DNA of 64,000 bases from Pseudomonadota bacterium. Lineage in GTDB: Bacteria > Pseudomonadota > Gammaproteobacteria > Burkholderiales > Burkholderiaceae_C. A model generated the notes under the pieces. The model was not told the origin of the DNA and did no database searches. It saw only the letters and a list, made by a program, of their open reading frames with translations. How positions within the stretch are numbered: position 1 is the first letter of the stretch; each line of letters begins with the position of its first letter. The DNA is taken from positions 1-64,000 of the forward strand of contig JAEZZU010000337.1 in NCBI GenBank assembly GCA_023418355.1. The letters are read 5' to 3'. Made by a program: the position numbers and the translations under genes. Below are positions 36,837 to 45,344 of this stretch, one piece after another.

Positions 36837-36912
36837 AAGGTTTTCCTCCCTGACTTGTGTAGAAAATGTAACTGAGTGAGCCTGATATTCCCGGGGGTTC
36901 CCATCAATGGAA

Positions 36913-37272
36913 TCAGTTGAACTGGTACCAAATAGGACGGCTTTGACGACGGAGCGGCTTGCGGGTGCGCCCTGGCCGCAACGACGACAGGCTCAAGTCG
37001 CGTTGGACACGCCGGTAGCGATGGCCCATGGTGACCACACAGCCATCCGTGTCGACCACCGCGTAGACACTGCGCGCTGCCGCCATCCGTACCCACAGGT
37101 GATGGCTCTCATAGCGGGCAATCGCGTCCAGGCAGTCATCGGTCAAGAACACAATTTCGCAGCCCTTGTGGTCGTATTGGCATGCTCCATACTCCAGCAG
37201 ACACTCGAGCAGCTCCCGTTCAACCCCACGTTGCTGCATTCGAACCTCCGCATGCAAAGAGAGCGCTAACAT
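36913..37272 (-). CDS. Small DUF4258-like protein
   Basis: A 119-residue protein with a conserved-looking core, HAEVRMQQRGVERELLECLL and a C-terminal VVTMGHRYRRVQRDL, as in DUF4258-type proteins; these resemble toxin-like or RelE-type folds in some annotations, but the function is unknown. The ATG at 37272 overlaps the stop codon of an 18-codon frame with an ideal ribosome binding site (see 37266-37322), implying coupled translation. The same frame could instead start at 37326, but there AGGAGG is only one base from the ATG. Confidence 0.5.
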   Translation of the reverse strand: MLALSLHAEVRMQQRGVERELLECLLEYGACQYDHKGCEIVFLTDDCLDAIARYESHHLWVRMAAARSVYAVVDTDGCVVTMGHRYRRVQRDLSLSSLRPGRTRKPLRRQSRPIWYQFN

Positions 37273-37322
37273 GCCAAGCTGAGTGGCGGACGACGGGCAA
37301 AAGACAAGGACGCGGAACTCAT
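37266..37322 (-). CDS. Possible 18-residue leader peptide
   Basis: ATG at 37322 has AGGAGG exactly five bases upstream, the best ribosome binding site in this region. The frame reads MSSASLSFARRPPLSLAC and its TAG overlaps the ATG at 37272 of the next gene. It may be a coupling or leader peptide, or an artefact of the real start lying at 37326. Confidence 0.3.
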   Translation of the reverse strand: MSSASLSFARRPPLSLAC

Positions 37323-37364
37323 ACATACCTCCTAGAACTTGGTGAAGGTAGTATTTGCTCGGTA

Positions 37365-37385
37365 GTAGCTCATAGAATGAGCTAC
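37365..37385. promoter_or_regulatory. Palindromic operator candidate between WYL gene and DUF4258-like gene
   Basis: GTAGCTCAT (37365-37373), AGA, ATGAGCTAC (37377-37385): a perfect 9-3-9 inverted repeat in the 80-bp divergent promoter region. It is the natural binding site for the adjacent WYL regulator, which could then control itself and the leftward RmuC/nuclease module. Confidence 0.6.
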
Positions 37386-37406
37386 ATAAGTGAATACCAA
37401 AAGTAA

Positions 37407-38378
37407 ATGGACCGAACTGAGCGCTTTTACAAAATCGACGCCCTCCTGCAGGCCAATCGCGCCGTCGCCATAGACCAGATGCTTCGTGAGCTCGAAGTGT
37501 CGCTCGCGACCTTCAAGCGTGACATAGAGTACATGCGCGAACGACTTAACGCCCCCATCATCTGGGACAGGGAGTTGAGAGGCTACCGTTACGACCGACA
37601 GGGTGAGGACGCCGCGCAATCGCTTCCTGGGCTGTGGTTCAACGCCAGCGAAGCCTACGCCTTGCTGATGATGCAATGCCTGTTGTCAGATATGCAACCG
37701 GGTTTGCTCAAGTCGCACATCGAACCCCTGAAAGCACGGCTGCGGGCTCTCATCGAGTCTGGCCGCCACTCGGCCCACGAAGTGGAAAGCCGAGTTCGTT
37801 TACTGAACGTGGCAACGCGCACGGTCTCAGATAAGCACTTCGAAATGGTCGCTGCAGCACTGCTCGGTCGGGTACGACTGGCCATCAATTACTACGGGAG
37901 GGCGCGTGACCAGTCAAGCGAACGTCAGGTGTCCCCCCAGCAGCTGCTGCATTACCGAGGCAACTGGTACCTCATCGCTTACTGCCATGTGCGCAACGAC
38001 CTGCGCTCGTTCGCCATGGATTCCATCCAGGCCGCCAATGCCACCCATGAGGCCGCATACGAAACGGATGCAGAGGTGCTGGAAAAATTCATTGGGTCGG
38101 GCTACGGTATCTACTCTGGCGGCACGGTTCAGTGGGCACGATTGCGCTTCACGGCACCACGGTCACGCTGGGTCGCCCGAGAAACCTGGCACCCCGAGCA
38201 AAAGTCTCAACTCACCCCTGACGGAACCCTTCTTCTGGAGGTGCCCTTCACTGATGCGACCGAGCTGTCCATGGATATATTGCGCCATGGCAAATATGTC
38301 GAGGTACTCGAACCCCAAGAACTAAGAGCAGCCATCATGCAAGAGCTCTGTGCGGCAAGTGCCATGTATTCGACGTAA
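37407..38378 (+). CDS. WYL-domain transcriptional regulator
   Basis: A 323-residue regulator: N-terminal winged helix (about 1-60; KIDALLQANRAVAIDQMLRE, VSLATFKRDIEYMRERL), a WYL domain (about 145-215; LAINYYGRARD, HYRGNWYLIAYCHVRNDLRSF) and a C-terminal WCX-like domain. WYL regulators sense nucleotide-type ligands and often repress defence operons (for example BrxR, CapW). Divergent from the DUF4258-like/RmuC/nuclease genes, with a palindromic operator candidate between. Base use matches the GC-rich modules, not the recombinase genes. Confidence 0.85.
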   Translation: MDRTERFYKIDALLQANRAVAIDQMLRELEVSLATFKRDIEYMRERLNAPIIWDRELRGYRYDRQGEDAAQSLPGLWFNASEAYALLMMQCLLSDMQPGLLKSHIEPLKARLRALIESGRHSAHEVESRVRLLNVATRTVSDKHFEMVAAALLGRVRLAINYYGRARDQSSERQVSPQQLLHYRGNWYLIAYCHVRNDLRSFAMDSIQAANATHEAAYETDAEVLEKFIGSGYGIYSGGTVQWARLRFTAPRSRWVARETWHPEQKSQLTPDGTLLLEVPFTDATELSMDILRHGKYVEVLEPQELRAAIMQELCAASAMYST

Positions 38379-38683
38379 ACCCTAAGCCTTCAAGTTCTTC
38401 GAAAATTCAATCGGCAGATGCATCTCAGGGATAAGTCAGTGCTTGGCACATTTGCAAAAATTCCGATATTACGCTAACCTAGCGTAATCGAGCGGGGGGA
38501 TTCGACCCTTCCTGTTGCGGATAACTCTGTTATCTATGGAGAACCTTCCCATTGGGGAGTAAATGGCTAGCTCGAATACTTGACGGCCGATGAGGACGGC
38601 CGACGGTTTCCACCGTAAACAGCGCGACGCAATGCAACAACCTTAGCGCTCCTATACCGATTTTCAATTGGTTTGGAGTAGCT
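38379..38683. other. Intergenic region with three consecutive hairpins before the recombinase operon
   Basis: No gene. Three perfect small inverted repeats occur in order: TTACGCTA/TAGCGTAA (38469-38487), GATAAC/GTTATC (38520-38534) and ACGGT/ACCGT (38603-38616), with GACGGCCGA repeated at 38582 and 38595. Together they could be a structured leader, regulator sites or recombinase sites. Confidence 0.5.
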
Positions 38684-40765
38684 ATGTCTGAAAAAAGATT
38701 TGCATTTAATCGAGTACATCGTCGCCGCAAAGCACCAGAAAATAAGTTTGATATTGAGTGTATTGGTACGCTACGCTATTTCGTACCAAAATTTAATCGC
38801 GAATTCAACTACACAATACTAGCTCAATTTCTTAATGAATCAGTTGCCACCGAATTAGCGGAGGCTCATGCCAATTACATCACCAGATTCTCAAGAGATT
38901 ATGCACTCAGTAGCTTTCAAATCTTCCGCAGATTTGGAGAATTTGCGAAGAATGAGAATATAAAACTAGAAAAATATGAAAAAATTTATGAAGGACCTGG
39001 AGGCACATCATGGGCTAGAGCCGTCTCCTCCTTTATAGAATTCCTCGAAAATAGCAACATTGCATTAACTACATATGCCGAGCTCATAGGTAATTTATTT
39101 AGATTTCTTGATGAGCTAACATCTCTTGGAATTGCCACTAAATGTGAGCGTCCACGACTTCCTGACAACTATCATGCATCAGGCAAACATCGGCTAGGAC
39201 TGCTGGAACAAACTAGTAAAAAAACAGCAACTCCAGAGTCACTAAATCTAGTAAAAGATAAGCTCAAATTACTAGGAATATCACCTGATTCAATCGAGGT
39301 CAGCGAGTTACTTTTAGCATACTCAGCCCAGGTCTCTAATAATCTTGATGATGAAGTCAAAATAGCAGAAGCAATACTTCGCGAAAATGCTAAAGCACTA
39401 GCAAATGCCCGCCAAGTTGCAGAAGATACTTATATTTATTGGCGTGATGTGTGGCGCCAAGGCCAAAAACTTCTGAAAACTACTGCCACTTCAGAAGTTC
39501 ATAAATTCCCAAAGGTCGTAGCCCCAAATAAAAATAAAGCACCGACCTATCCAGTATCAAGTCTTTCCATTTTTTCACCTGAGCTGGGTGATATCGCTAT
39601 GGGCAACTTCCTAAAGTCATTCAATGAAGAATTCGGAGCATATGTTCCTTCAGAAGTTGAAATTAATTGGCCTAAGGAGTTAAAAAAGTATTTCTGGGAA
39701 CTTGGTGGCAGAGATAAATTTGATGCATGTTTCTGCCTTCACCGCCAAGGAGTAGCTGCTGCCGCTATTTTATATCTAGTCGATAGTGGAGCGAATATTT
39801 CAACCATGCTTAATATGACAACTGATTCAGAGCAGGTTGGAGATGACTCAAATTTCGTAATTTATAGTTCTTTTAAGGACCGCGCTGGCCCTGGACCCAT
39901 CATAAAAGAACTCCCATTATCAGCACCAGGCGTTAATGTTACTGCCGCTCAAGCCTTACGAGAATTAAGGGAAATGACAGAAGACCGTCGAAAACTATAT
40001 CCTGAATTACTAAAAAATAAACTTTTCATATTTTCATTTTTCAAAAATCCATCCATTCTCTCAAGTGAAACACTCGCTAACAACTTCAAATACATGCTTC
40101 GAGACAGAAATATGCACACATTTTGGACACCAAGTGCTATTCGAATAGCAGTAGCTATTGAAGTCGGTGGGGAAGCAAATGGAAATATGGAGAAAATAGG
40201 AAGAAAGCTCTCTCATGCCGCAGGAAGTCAATCAACAAAAATATATGGACTACGCTCAGCCTTGCGCCTTCTTCTCAGTCGAAAAATTAGAGATTTCCAA
40301 TACCTACTCGAAGGCGCACTTTCAACACATACTAACCGTGGACCCTTTTTACTGGGTTACTCTGGTGAAGAAGCAGAAATTGTAGTTGAAAAGGCCATAC
40401 GTACTGGGTTGGGTTTTCTATGTAAAGATGCCACCGTATACGGAGGGAAAGTAGATGGCCAAGAAGCTTCTTGCCCAAAATTAGGACAAGGCTGTACACA
40501 ATGCCATTCTCGTGTATTTATAGTAGATGAGAATAGTTTAACCGAGATAATTGCAGTCAATCAATCTCTCTCAAGACGATTAGAAGCAACGGGTGAAGCG
40601 TACCTCGACAAATGGTCTGAGCAGTGGCTAGACCTTTATACACTATCAACTGCAATAATACAAAAAGTAAAACGAAGTCATTTCGCAAAACTAATTCCAA
40701 TCGCCCAAAGAAATGCTCAAAGCTTACTAGATTCAGGTTTTGACCCTATTCTCATTCGAGATTAA
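38684..40765 (+). CDS. Degenerate tyrosine-recombinase-like protein
   Basis: A 693-residue protein, AT-rich codon use. The region about 355-525 follows the tyrosine recombinase fold: LYLVDSGANISTMLNM where box I arginine is replaced (Asn371), WTPSAIRIA where the H-x-x-R histidine is lost (Arg487 kept), then LSHAAGSQSTKIYG with His511 and Tyr521. The C-terminal part has cysteines CPKLGQGCTQC (about 597-607) typical of DNA-binding zinc modules. Probably an accessory recombinase without its own strand-cleavage chemistry. First of four tightly packed genes; TTTGGAG precedes the start. Confidence 0.7.
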   Translation: MSEKRFAFNRVHRRRKAPENKFDIECIGTLRYFVPKFNREFNYTILAQFLNESVATELAEAHANYITRFSRDYALSSFQIFRRFGEFAKNENIKLEKYEKIYEGPGGTSWARAVSSFIEFLENSNIALTTYAELIGNLFRFLDELTSLGIATKCERPRLPDNYHASGKHRLGLLEQTSKKTATPESLNLVKDKLKLLGISPDSIEVSELLLAYSAQVSNNLDDEVKIAEAILRENAKALANARQVAEDTYIYWRDVWRQGQKLLKTTATSEVHKFPKVVAPNKNKAPTYPVSSLSIFSPELGDIAMGNFLKSFNEEFGAYVPSEVEINWPKELKKYFWELGGRDKFDACFCLHRQGVAAAAILYLVDSGANISTMLNMTTDSEQVGDDSNFVIYSSFKDRAGPGPIIKELPLSAPGVNVTAAQALRELREMTEDRRKLYPELLKNKLFIFSFFKNPSILSSETLANNFKYMLRDRNMHTFWTPSAIRIAVAIEVGGEANGNMEKIGRKLSHAAGSQSTKIYGLRSALRLLLSRKIRDFQYLLEGALSTHTNRGPFLLGYSGEEAEIVVEKAIRTGLGFLCKDATVYGGKVDGQEASCPKLGQGCTQCHSRVFIVDENSLTEIIAVNQSLSRRLEATGEAYLDKWSEQWLDLYTLSTAIIQKVKRSHFAKLIPIAQRNAQSLLDSGFDPILIRD

Positions 40766-40770
40766 TTATT

Positions 40771-42726
40771 ATGCACATAAAAAAACAATCTCATTCAACT
40801 GTTTATAAAGTTAAAGAGACTGGCGGTATTATCAATGTATATATTGATAGATTTCTTTCCGATGGTTCAAGGTTGTCGTCACCAGAGAACGCACATCTCT
40901 TATCCACAATACAAACCATTATTCAAAAAGAGTACCCTACCGCCCCAAACAATGTGAAACAGCTTGGTACTAGCATAACACTTCTAGCAAATAGCTTAAG
41001 CATTTTAGTTCAATGGATGAAAATTCGCAATCTGCATTACTTCAGTCACCTTACAAATAATGATTTTAAAAATTTCATTTATGACAACTCTTGTGGTTTA
41101 GATGCTGTCTTAAAAAGTCAAGAGCGCCTTGCCATAGTACTTGAAGCAGTTAAAAATAAAAAATTAGCTACACCAAATAGCTTTGGTGATGCACTTATGC
41201 ATGCAGGAATTCATAACTCGCGAGGTATTAGACTTAATGCAGCAAAGGAGTTATTTAATCACTTTATAAAAACAGGCGAGATAGCTGATTTTATCGATTT
41301 AAAACCTAATAAAACAGACAGCTTTTTATGGAATAGAGCGAATGCCTTCCGACTTCTATGGATATACCGAGATAGTATTCCTGATGCTCTTTCCTTTGAA
41401 CCTTCTCCAGGAGATGTGGCTAGACTCATAAAAACTTATGGTCACCCAACAAAAAGCACGCGTACTCTTCCTGTAAATTACACGTGTAATTTAGTTGGCA
41501 TGGCTTTTACATGGGTCTACGAATATGGTCCTGCTCTTTTAGATGTTCTTCGCAGTATTTATAATAAAAAAATATCCAAACATCAATTACGAGAGGCTAT
41601 TAGATATTTCAACACCGATGCTATAAAGAATGGTTGGAACATAAAATTGAATACAGTCCGAGATTATCAAAGCAAGGGCTATATTTCATGGAAGGTTGCT
41701 GCCACTACACTCCTACCTTCTGCTTGTTTTATCGTTTGCGGAATAATTACAGCACGCCGAGCTACGGAGCTTACATCTCTGGAACGTGAAAGCCTTCAAG
41801 GCAATTCCAAAACTGGATATTGGATTAATACCTACCTAGCTAAACGTGCCAAGAATGAAACATTCCCATGCTCTCTTTCAGTTGCTGAAGCAATTCGCAC
41901 ATTGATAAAAATTCTTGATATCCGTGGCTTACATCAGAGTCAATTAATATTTGAGTCCATTAATGGAACTGGCCGCCTTAGTCAGCGCTTACGTAATGGT
42001 GTTGCTCGCTTTGGGAGATTGGTAGATTCTGAAAATAAAGAACCATGGGATTTAGCACCACATCAGTTTCGTAGAATTTTCGCCTTGATATATAGATGGA
42101 AATATGACCATCCAAGCTTGCTAGCTCTTTCAGTTCACTTTGGACATATACATCCAAAGCAAATAAATAAATACACCAATTCAATAGAGTGGAAAAGAGC
42201 AAACCTCGAAGAAGGTAGACGCTTTACTCTTACAAAGTTCCGTGAAATTGCTCTAGATATAACCGAACCCAAAGGTATCAATGGGAAATCTATAAAAAAA
42301 ATGATTTCACGTGCTATAGCACAACTTGAACTAGTTGATGAATCTGAGATTGATGAAGTTTTAATTAATCTTATTGAAACAAGAGGCTATGACTTACGTG
42401 CAACCCCATGGGGTTATTGTGGCGCAAAGAGTTCACATTCAAATCTGCGCCGTGCAGCATGTACAAAAATTGATGAGGTTCGGTCGAAGGCATTAATAGA
42501 GCCAGAAAAATCTTCTGAAGATTTATGTGCTGGCTGCCTATTTTTCTCCACTGATAAATCTAGAGAAGCCCATTGGAATAACAAATTAAAAACCCTTAGT
42601 TTATCGGTTGAAAACTCACCTGAAAACTCCATGGTCAAGAAACATTGCCAAGAAAGAATGCTGATTATAGAGAGATTTTCACGAAATAATTTCACATCCC
42701 AAATCGACAATGAAAACCCTATCTAA
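40771..42726 (+). CDS. Tyrosine recombinase (Tn554 TnpB-like size)
   Basis: A 651-residue recombinase with an apparently full catalytic set: ARRATELTSL (Arg329/330), HQFRR (His431, Arg434), HFGHIHPKQINKYT (His459, Tyr468). A Cys-rich segment (RRAACTK, LCAGCLFF, about 567-592) follows the catalytic domain. Length and zinc-like tail recall TnpB of Tn554. Starts five bases after the preceding stop and overlaps the next gene by 17 bases. Markedly AT-rich. Confidence 0.8.
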   Translation: MHIKKQSHSTVYKVKETGGIINVYIDRFLSDGSRLSSPENAHLLSTIQTIIQKEYPTAPNNVKQLGTSITLLANSLSILVQWMKIRNLHYFSHLTNNDFKNFIYDNSCGLDAVLKSQERLAIVLEAVKNKKLATPNSFGDALMHAGIHNSRGIRLNAAKELFNHFIKTGEIADFIDLKPNKTDSFLWNRANAFRLLWIYRDSIPDALSFEPSPGDVARLIKTYGHPTKSTRTLPVNYTCNLVGMAFTWVYEYGPALLDVLRSIYNKKISKHQLREAIRYFNTDAIKNGWNIKLNTVRDYQSKGYISWKVAATTLLPSACFIVCGIITARRATELTSLERESLQGNSKTGYWINTYLAKRAKNETFPCSLSVAEAIRTLIKILDIRGLHQSQLIFESINGTGRLSQRLRNGVARFGRLVDSENKEPWDLAPHQFRRIFALIYRWKYDHPSLLALSVHFGHIHPKQINKYTNSIEWKRANLEEGRRFTLTKFREIALDITEPKGINGKSIKKMISRAIAQLELVDESEIDEVLINLIETRGYDLRATPWGYCGAKSSHSNLRRAACTKIDEVRSKALIEPEKSSEDLCAGCLFFSTDKSREAHWNNKLKTLSLSVENSPENSMVKKHCQERMLIIERFSRNNFTSQIDNENPI

Positions 42727-43255
42727 TAAGCAACGTGCATCCGAAAGCGATGCAAATATTCAACGAAAACTTGCTTACATCGTAGAGCTTGTAGAAAAGA
42801 TTTCAAATGGAGAAGATGTACCCAAAGGCACATATCCAACAAATATCTCTCAATTCAGAGAATTTGAAGATTTAAATCTTGGCTTAAAAAGAATCGGAAG
42901 TCCTAAGTTATTAAACAAGAAAAGTTCTCCATCACGCGCATCACTCATCGATGAAATTGAAATCAATTTAGGAAAACTTTCCTCATTTAAATCAGCATAC
43001 AAAAAGCCTCCTAAAAAACCCAGCTTAAGTAATCAACTTGAGTCACTCAAAGCTGAACGAAACGACTTAAAGTACCTTGTTGGCCGTCTTTTAAGCCAAG
43101 TAGCTCTTCTATTGGATGAAAACCGAATATTAAAAGAAAATGAGTATGCCGCAGAGATTACGAAATACCGCACAAATAAAACTATTAAAGAATTGAATCA
43201 AAAAGTTGTGCGACTTGGGGGAACTCTACTTAAAAAGGTGGCATCAGATGAATAA
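42710..43255 (+). CDS. Small coiled-coil protein of the recombinase operon (TnpC-like)
   Basis: A 181-residue Lys/Glu-rich helical protein; residues about 105-170 form a coiled coil (SLKAERNDLKYLVGRLLSQV, LLLDENRILKEN). Size, position and character recall TnpC of Tn554, which assists orientation-specific insertion. No catalytic motif. It overlaps both neighbours (17 and 8 bases), so translation is coupled. Confidence 0.65.
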   Translation: MKTLSNKQRASESDANIQRKLAYIVELVEKISNGEDVPKGTYPTNISQFREFEDLNLGLKRIGSPKLLNKKSSPSRASLIDEIEINLGKLSSFKSAYKKPPKKPSLSNQLESLKAERNDLKYLVGRLLSQVALLLDENRILKENEYAAEITKYRTNKTIKELNQKVVRLGGTLLKKVASDE

Positions 43256-44555
43256 TACACCAAACTCTCTTTACTCTGATTTACTTGAAAACATAATCCC
43301 AGAATTCAATAAATACTTAGATATTTCAAAATCAAAAACCATTATTTTTCGCGGGCCTAAGGTTCTTGTTACAGATTCTTATTTTTCAATTTCAGGTATC
43401 TCTTATAAAAAAACCCCAATAATTTTTGATTCATATGGAGATTTCATTGAAGTACCAAGTAAATGGCTAATATATCTACGAACAACACGGACTTCAAAAG
43501 GCAGTGTTCTGCAATATGCCAGTGCAATTTGCTCGTTTTGGCGACATCTCCAGAAAGTTGCTCATAGAGATTGGCAAAAAGTTGACGATACCTTACTTCG
43601 TGATTGGAGAAACCGGATGATTCAAGGAGTAGATTCTATTAATTTACAAAAAAGGATGCGCACCATTAACAACAAACTACATGTAGTCATTGAGTTTTAC
43701 AAATGGGCTCAAGAATACGGTTATGTGAAAAATATTATAGGAATTACCCAGCCAAACCATCCACCGTTTCCTATAAGGCTTGTTGAAGTCAACTACAGAA
43801 ATCGAAGTAAAAAAACTTCTCCACTTATCTACAAAACACGAAAACCACCACTTTTACCGATACCAACCAACGAAGAAATTGACTCACTCTACACTCATAT
43901 TTCTGGCTCTACACCTGCAGCCAGGCGAAATGTCTTACTTACTAAATGGGCGTTGGATTCAGGAATGAGAGAATCAGAAATTCTCAATAGAGTCATCTCA
44001 GATATACCTCCTTTGGTTAAATGTCAAGAGTTAATTGATTCAGACCGAATTTACTGGCTTGAGATAATTGGAAAAGGAGGAAAACAACGCATTGTTCCAG
44101 TGACACCCGAAGTTCTGATAGAAACTCATAGATTTATAACATCTTCAAAGCACAGATTGTGCCCACGAGATTTAATGCTAAAAAGGCGTATTAGAAATAC
44201 TAAAGAGGATAAGATTTTTTTAAGTGCGAGAACTGGGGAACCACTAAATAGACAAAGCGTCTCACACATTTTTTCCAAAGCATTTTCATTAGTAACCGGT
44301 CAATCAAACCGAAGAAAGCTACATTTTCACCGTCTACGTGCAAGATTCGCTAGCAGACTTGTGCAAGAGCTAGCAATTCAAACAATGGAAAGTGGCCGCT
44401 CAATATTCGAGTTGGATGAACAAAAAATTCTGCTTGAGAGAGCTGCCGATATACTTGGACATCAAGACACACAGTCTTTAAAGCATTACCTCAACATATT
44501 TCTCGACCGAAATGAGTTAGCAGTTTCCAATGCAGCACGTAAATCACGCAGATAG
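43248..44555 (+). CDS. Tyrosine recombinase/integrase
   Basis: A 435-residue recombinase with a SAM-like N-terminal DNA-binding domain (about 70-165) and intact catalytic residues: DSGMRESEI (Arg241), a lysine in IGKGGKQR (about 277), HFHRLRARFA (His361, Arg364), ILGHQDTQSLKHY (His405, Tyr414). ATG at 43248 is supported by AAAAAGGTGG and overlaps the upstream stop; the frame is open to 43206 from a TTG. Likely the main partner for island excision and insertion. Confidence 0.85.
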   Translation: MNNTPNSLYSDLLENIIPEFNKYLDISKSKTIIFRGPKVLVTDSYFSISGISYKKTPIIFDSYGDFIEVPSKWLIYLRTTRTSKGSVLQYASAICSFWRHLQKVAHRDWQKVDDTLLRDWRNRMIQGVDSINLQKRMRTINNKLHVVIEFYKWAQEYGYVKNIIGITQPNHPPFPIRLVEVNYRNRSKKTSPLIYKTRKPPLLPIPTNEEIDSLYTHISGSTPAARRNVLLTKWALDSGMRESEILNRVISDIPPLVKCQELIDSDRIYWLEIIGKGGKQRIVPVTPEVLIETHRFITSSKHRLCPRDLMLKRRIRNTKEDKIFLSARTGEPLNRQSVSHIFSKAFSLVTGQSNRRKLHFHRLRARFASRLVQELAIQTMESGRSIFELDEQKILLERAADILGHQDTQSLKHYLNIFLDRNELAVSNAARKSRR

Positions 44556-44624
44556 AATTTATTACTAAAACTATTTGAATTTACTTAATAGCAGTGATTT
44601 TATAATTTTCCGAAATTACAAATT

Positions 44625-45344
44625 TTATCGCCTCAATATATATTGATGATGATAATCAAGATACTCTAGGTGCTCTTTATTTAAATGGATTCGCCCCTTA
44701 AAACCATTAATACATAATCGCTTTTTGTCATCGGATGACAATCGAGAGGAAAAGACAAGTTCTCCTTCGGGCGAAAAAGTAATCCACCCCCCATCAAACA
44801 AGGCGTCTAAGTGAGGTGCCAGTAGCAGGCCATTAAAGACATCCAGACGCTCTTCATCAGTTTCGCAAGCAGCCCAAGGCTTGATGTGGGATGCTCGTAG
44901 TAAGGATGGAACCGCCAGCCCAGTCACGCAGCAGCGGCCTTGCCAGAAGTCCAGGAGTGCTTCACGAAAAATGTTCTGCCCAACCCGCTGCACAACCAGA
45001 CGTTCTGCCTCGGTAGTTTGGGGAAGATGCCGAATTTGCGCTTTGAAGGCATCCGCCACACGGTTAGGCATGGTGCGTGCCATAGAAGCCGCTTGGTGCA
45101 GCACTGCGTAGAGCTGCTCAATGTCTGCAGCTTCTAATTCCCCGTTGTGTGTCTGTATCCGTAGCAGGCTAGGTACTGAGGTCCTGACCTTGTATCTACC
45201 ACCGGGTTCTTGAGCAACGTACACCTTCTCTGGAAAAGTGGCTGAGCACAGTTCCAACTCACCGGAAGGCAATTGGGTAACTTGTCTTTCAAAACCACAG
45301 TCCGCAGCCGCTTTCTCAATGCGAATGCGTTTATACGGACTCAT
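44625..45344 (-). CDS. HNH endonuclease, short form
   Basis: A 239-residue protein whose C-terminal HNH_2 domain (GRCCVTGLAVPSLLRASHIK, ERLDVFNGLLLAPHLDALFD) is nearly the same as that of the protein at 30101. The N-terminal half (RIRIEKAAADCGFERQVTQL) matches the middle of that protein, but the extra 130-residue N-terminus is missing. Its start overlaps the DUF262 gene stop (ATGA), so it is the last gene of the right-hand operon. Probably a restriction-type nuclease. Confidence 0.8.
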   Translation of the reverse strand: MSPYKRIRIEKAAADCGFERQVTQLPSGELELCSATFPEKVYVAQEPGGRYKVRTSVPSLLRIQTHNGELEAADIEQLYAVLHQAASMARTMPNRVADAFKAQIRHLPQTTEAERLVVQRVGQNIFREALLDFWQGRCCVTGLAVPSLLRASHIKPWAACETDEERLDVFNGLLLAPHLDALFDGGWITFSPEGELVFSSRLSSDDKKRLCINGFKGRIHLNKEHLEYLDYHHQYILRR

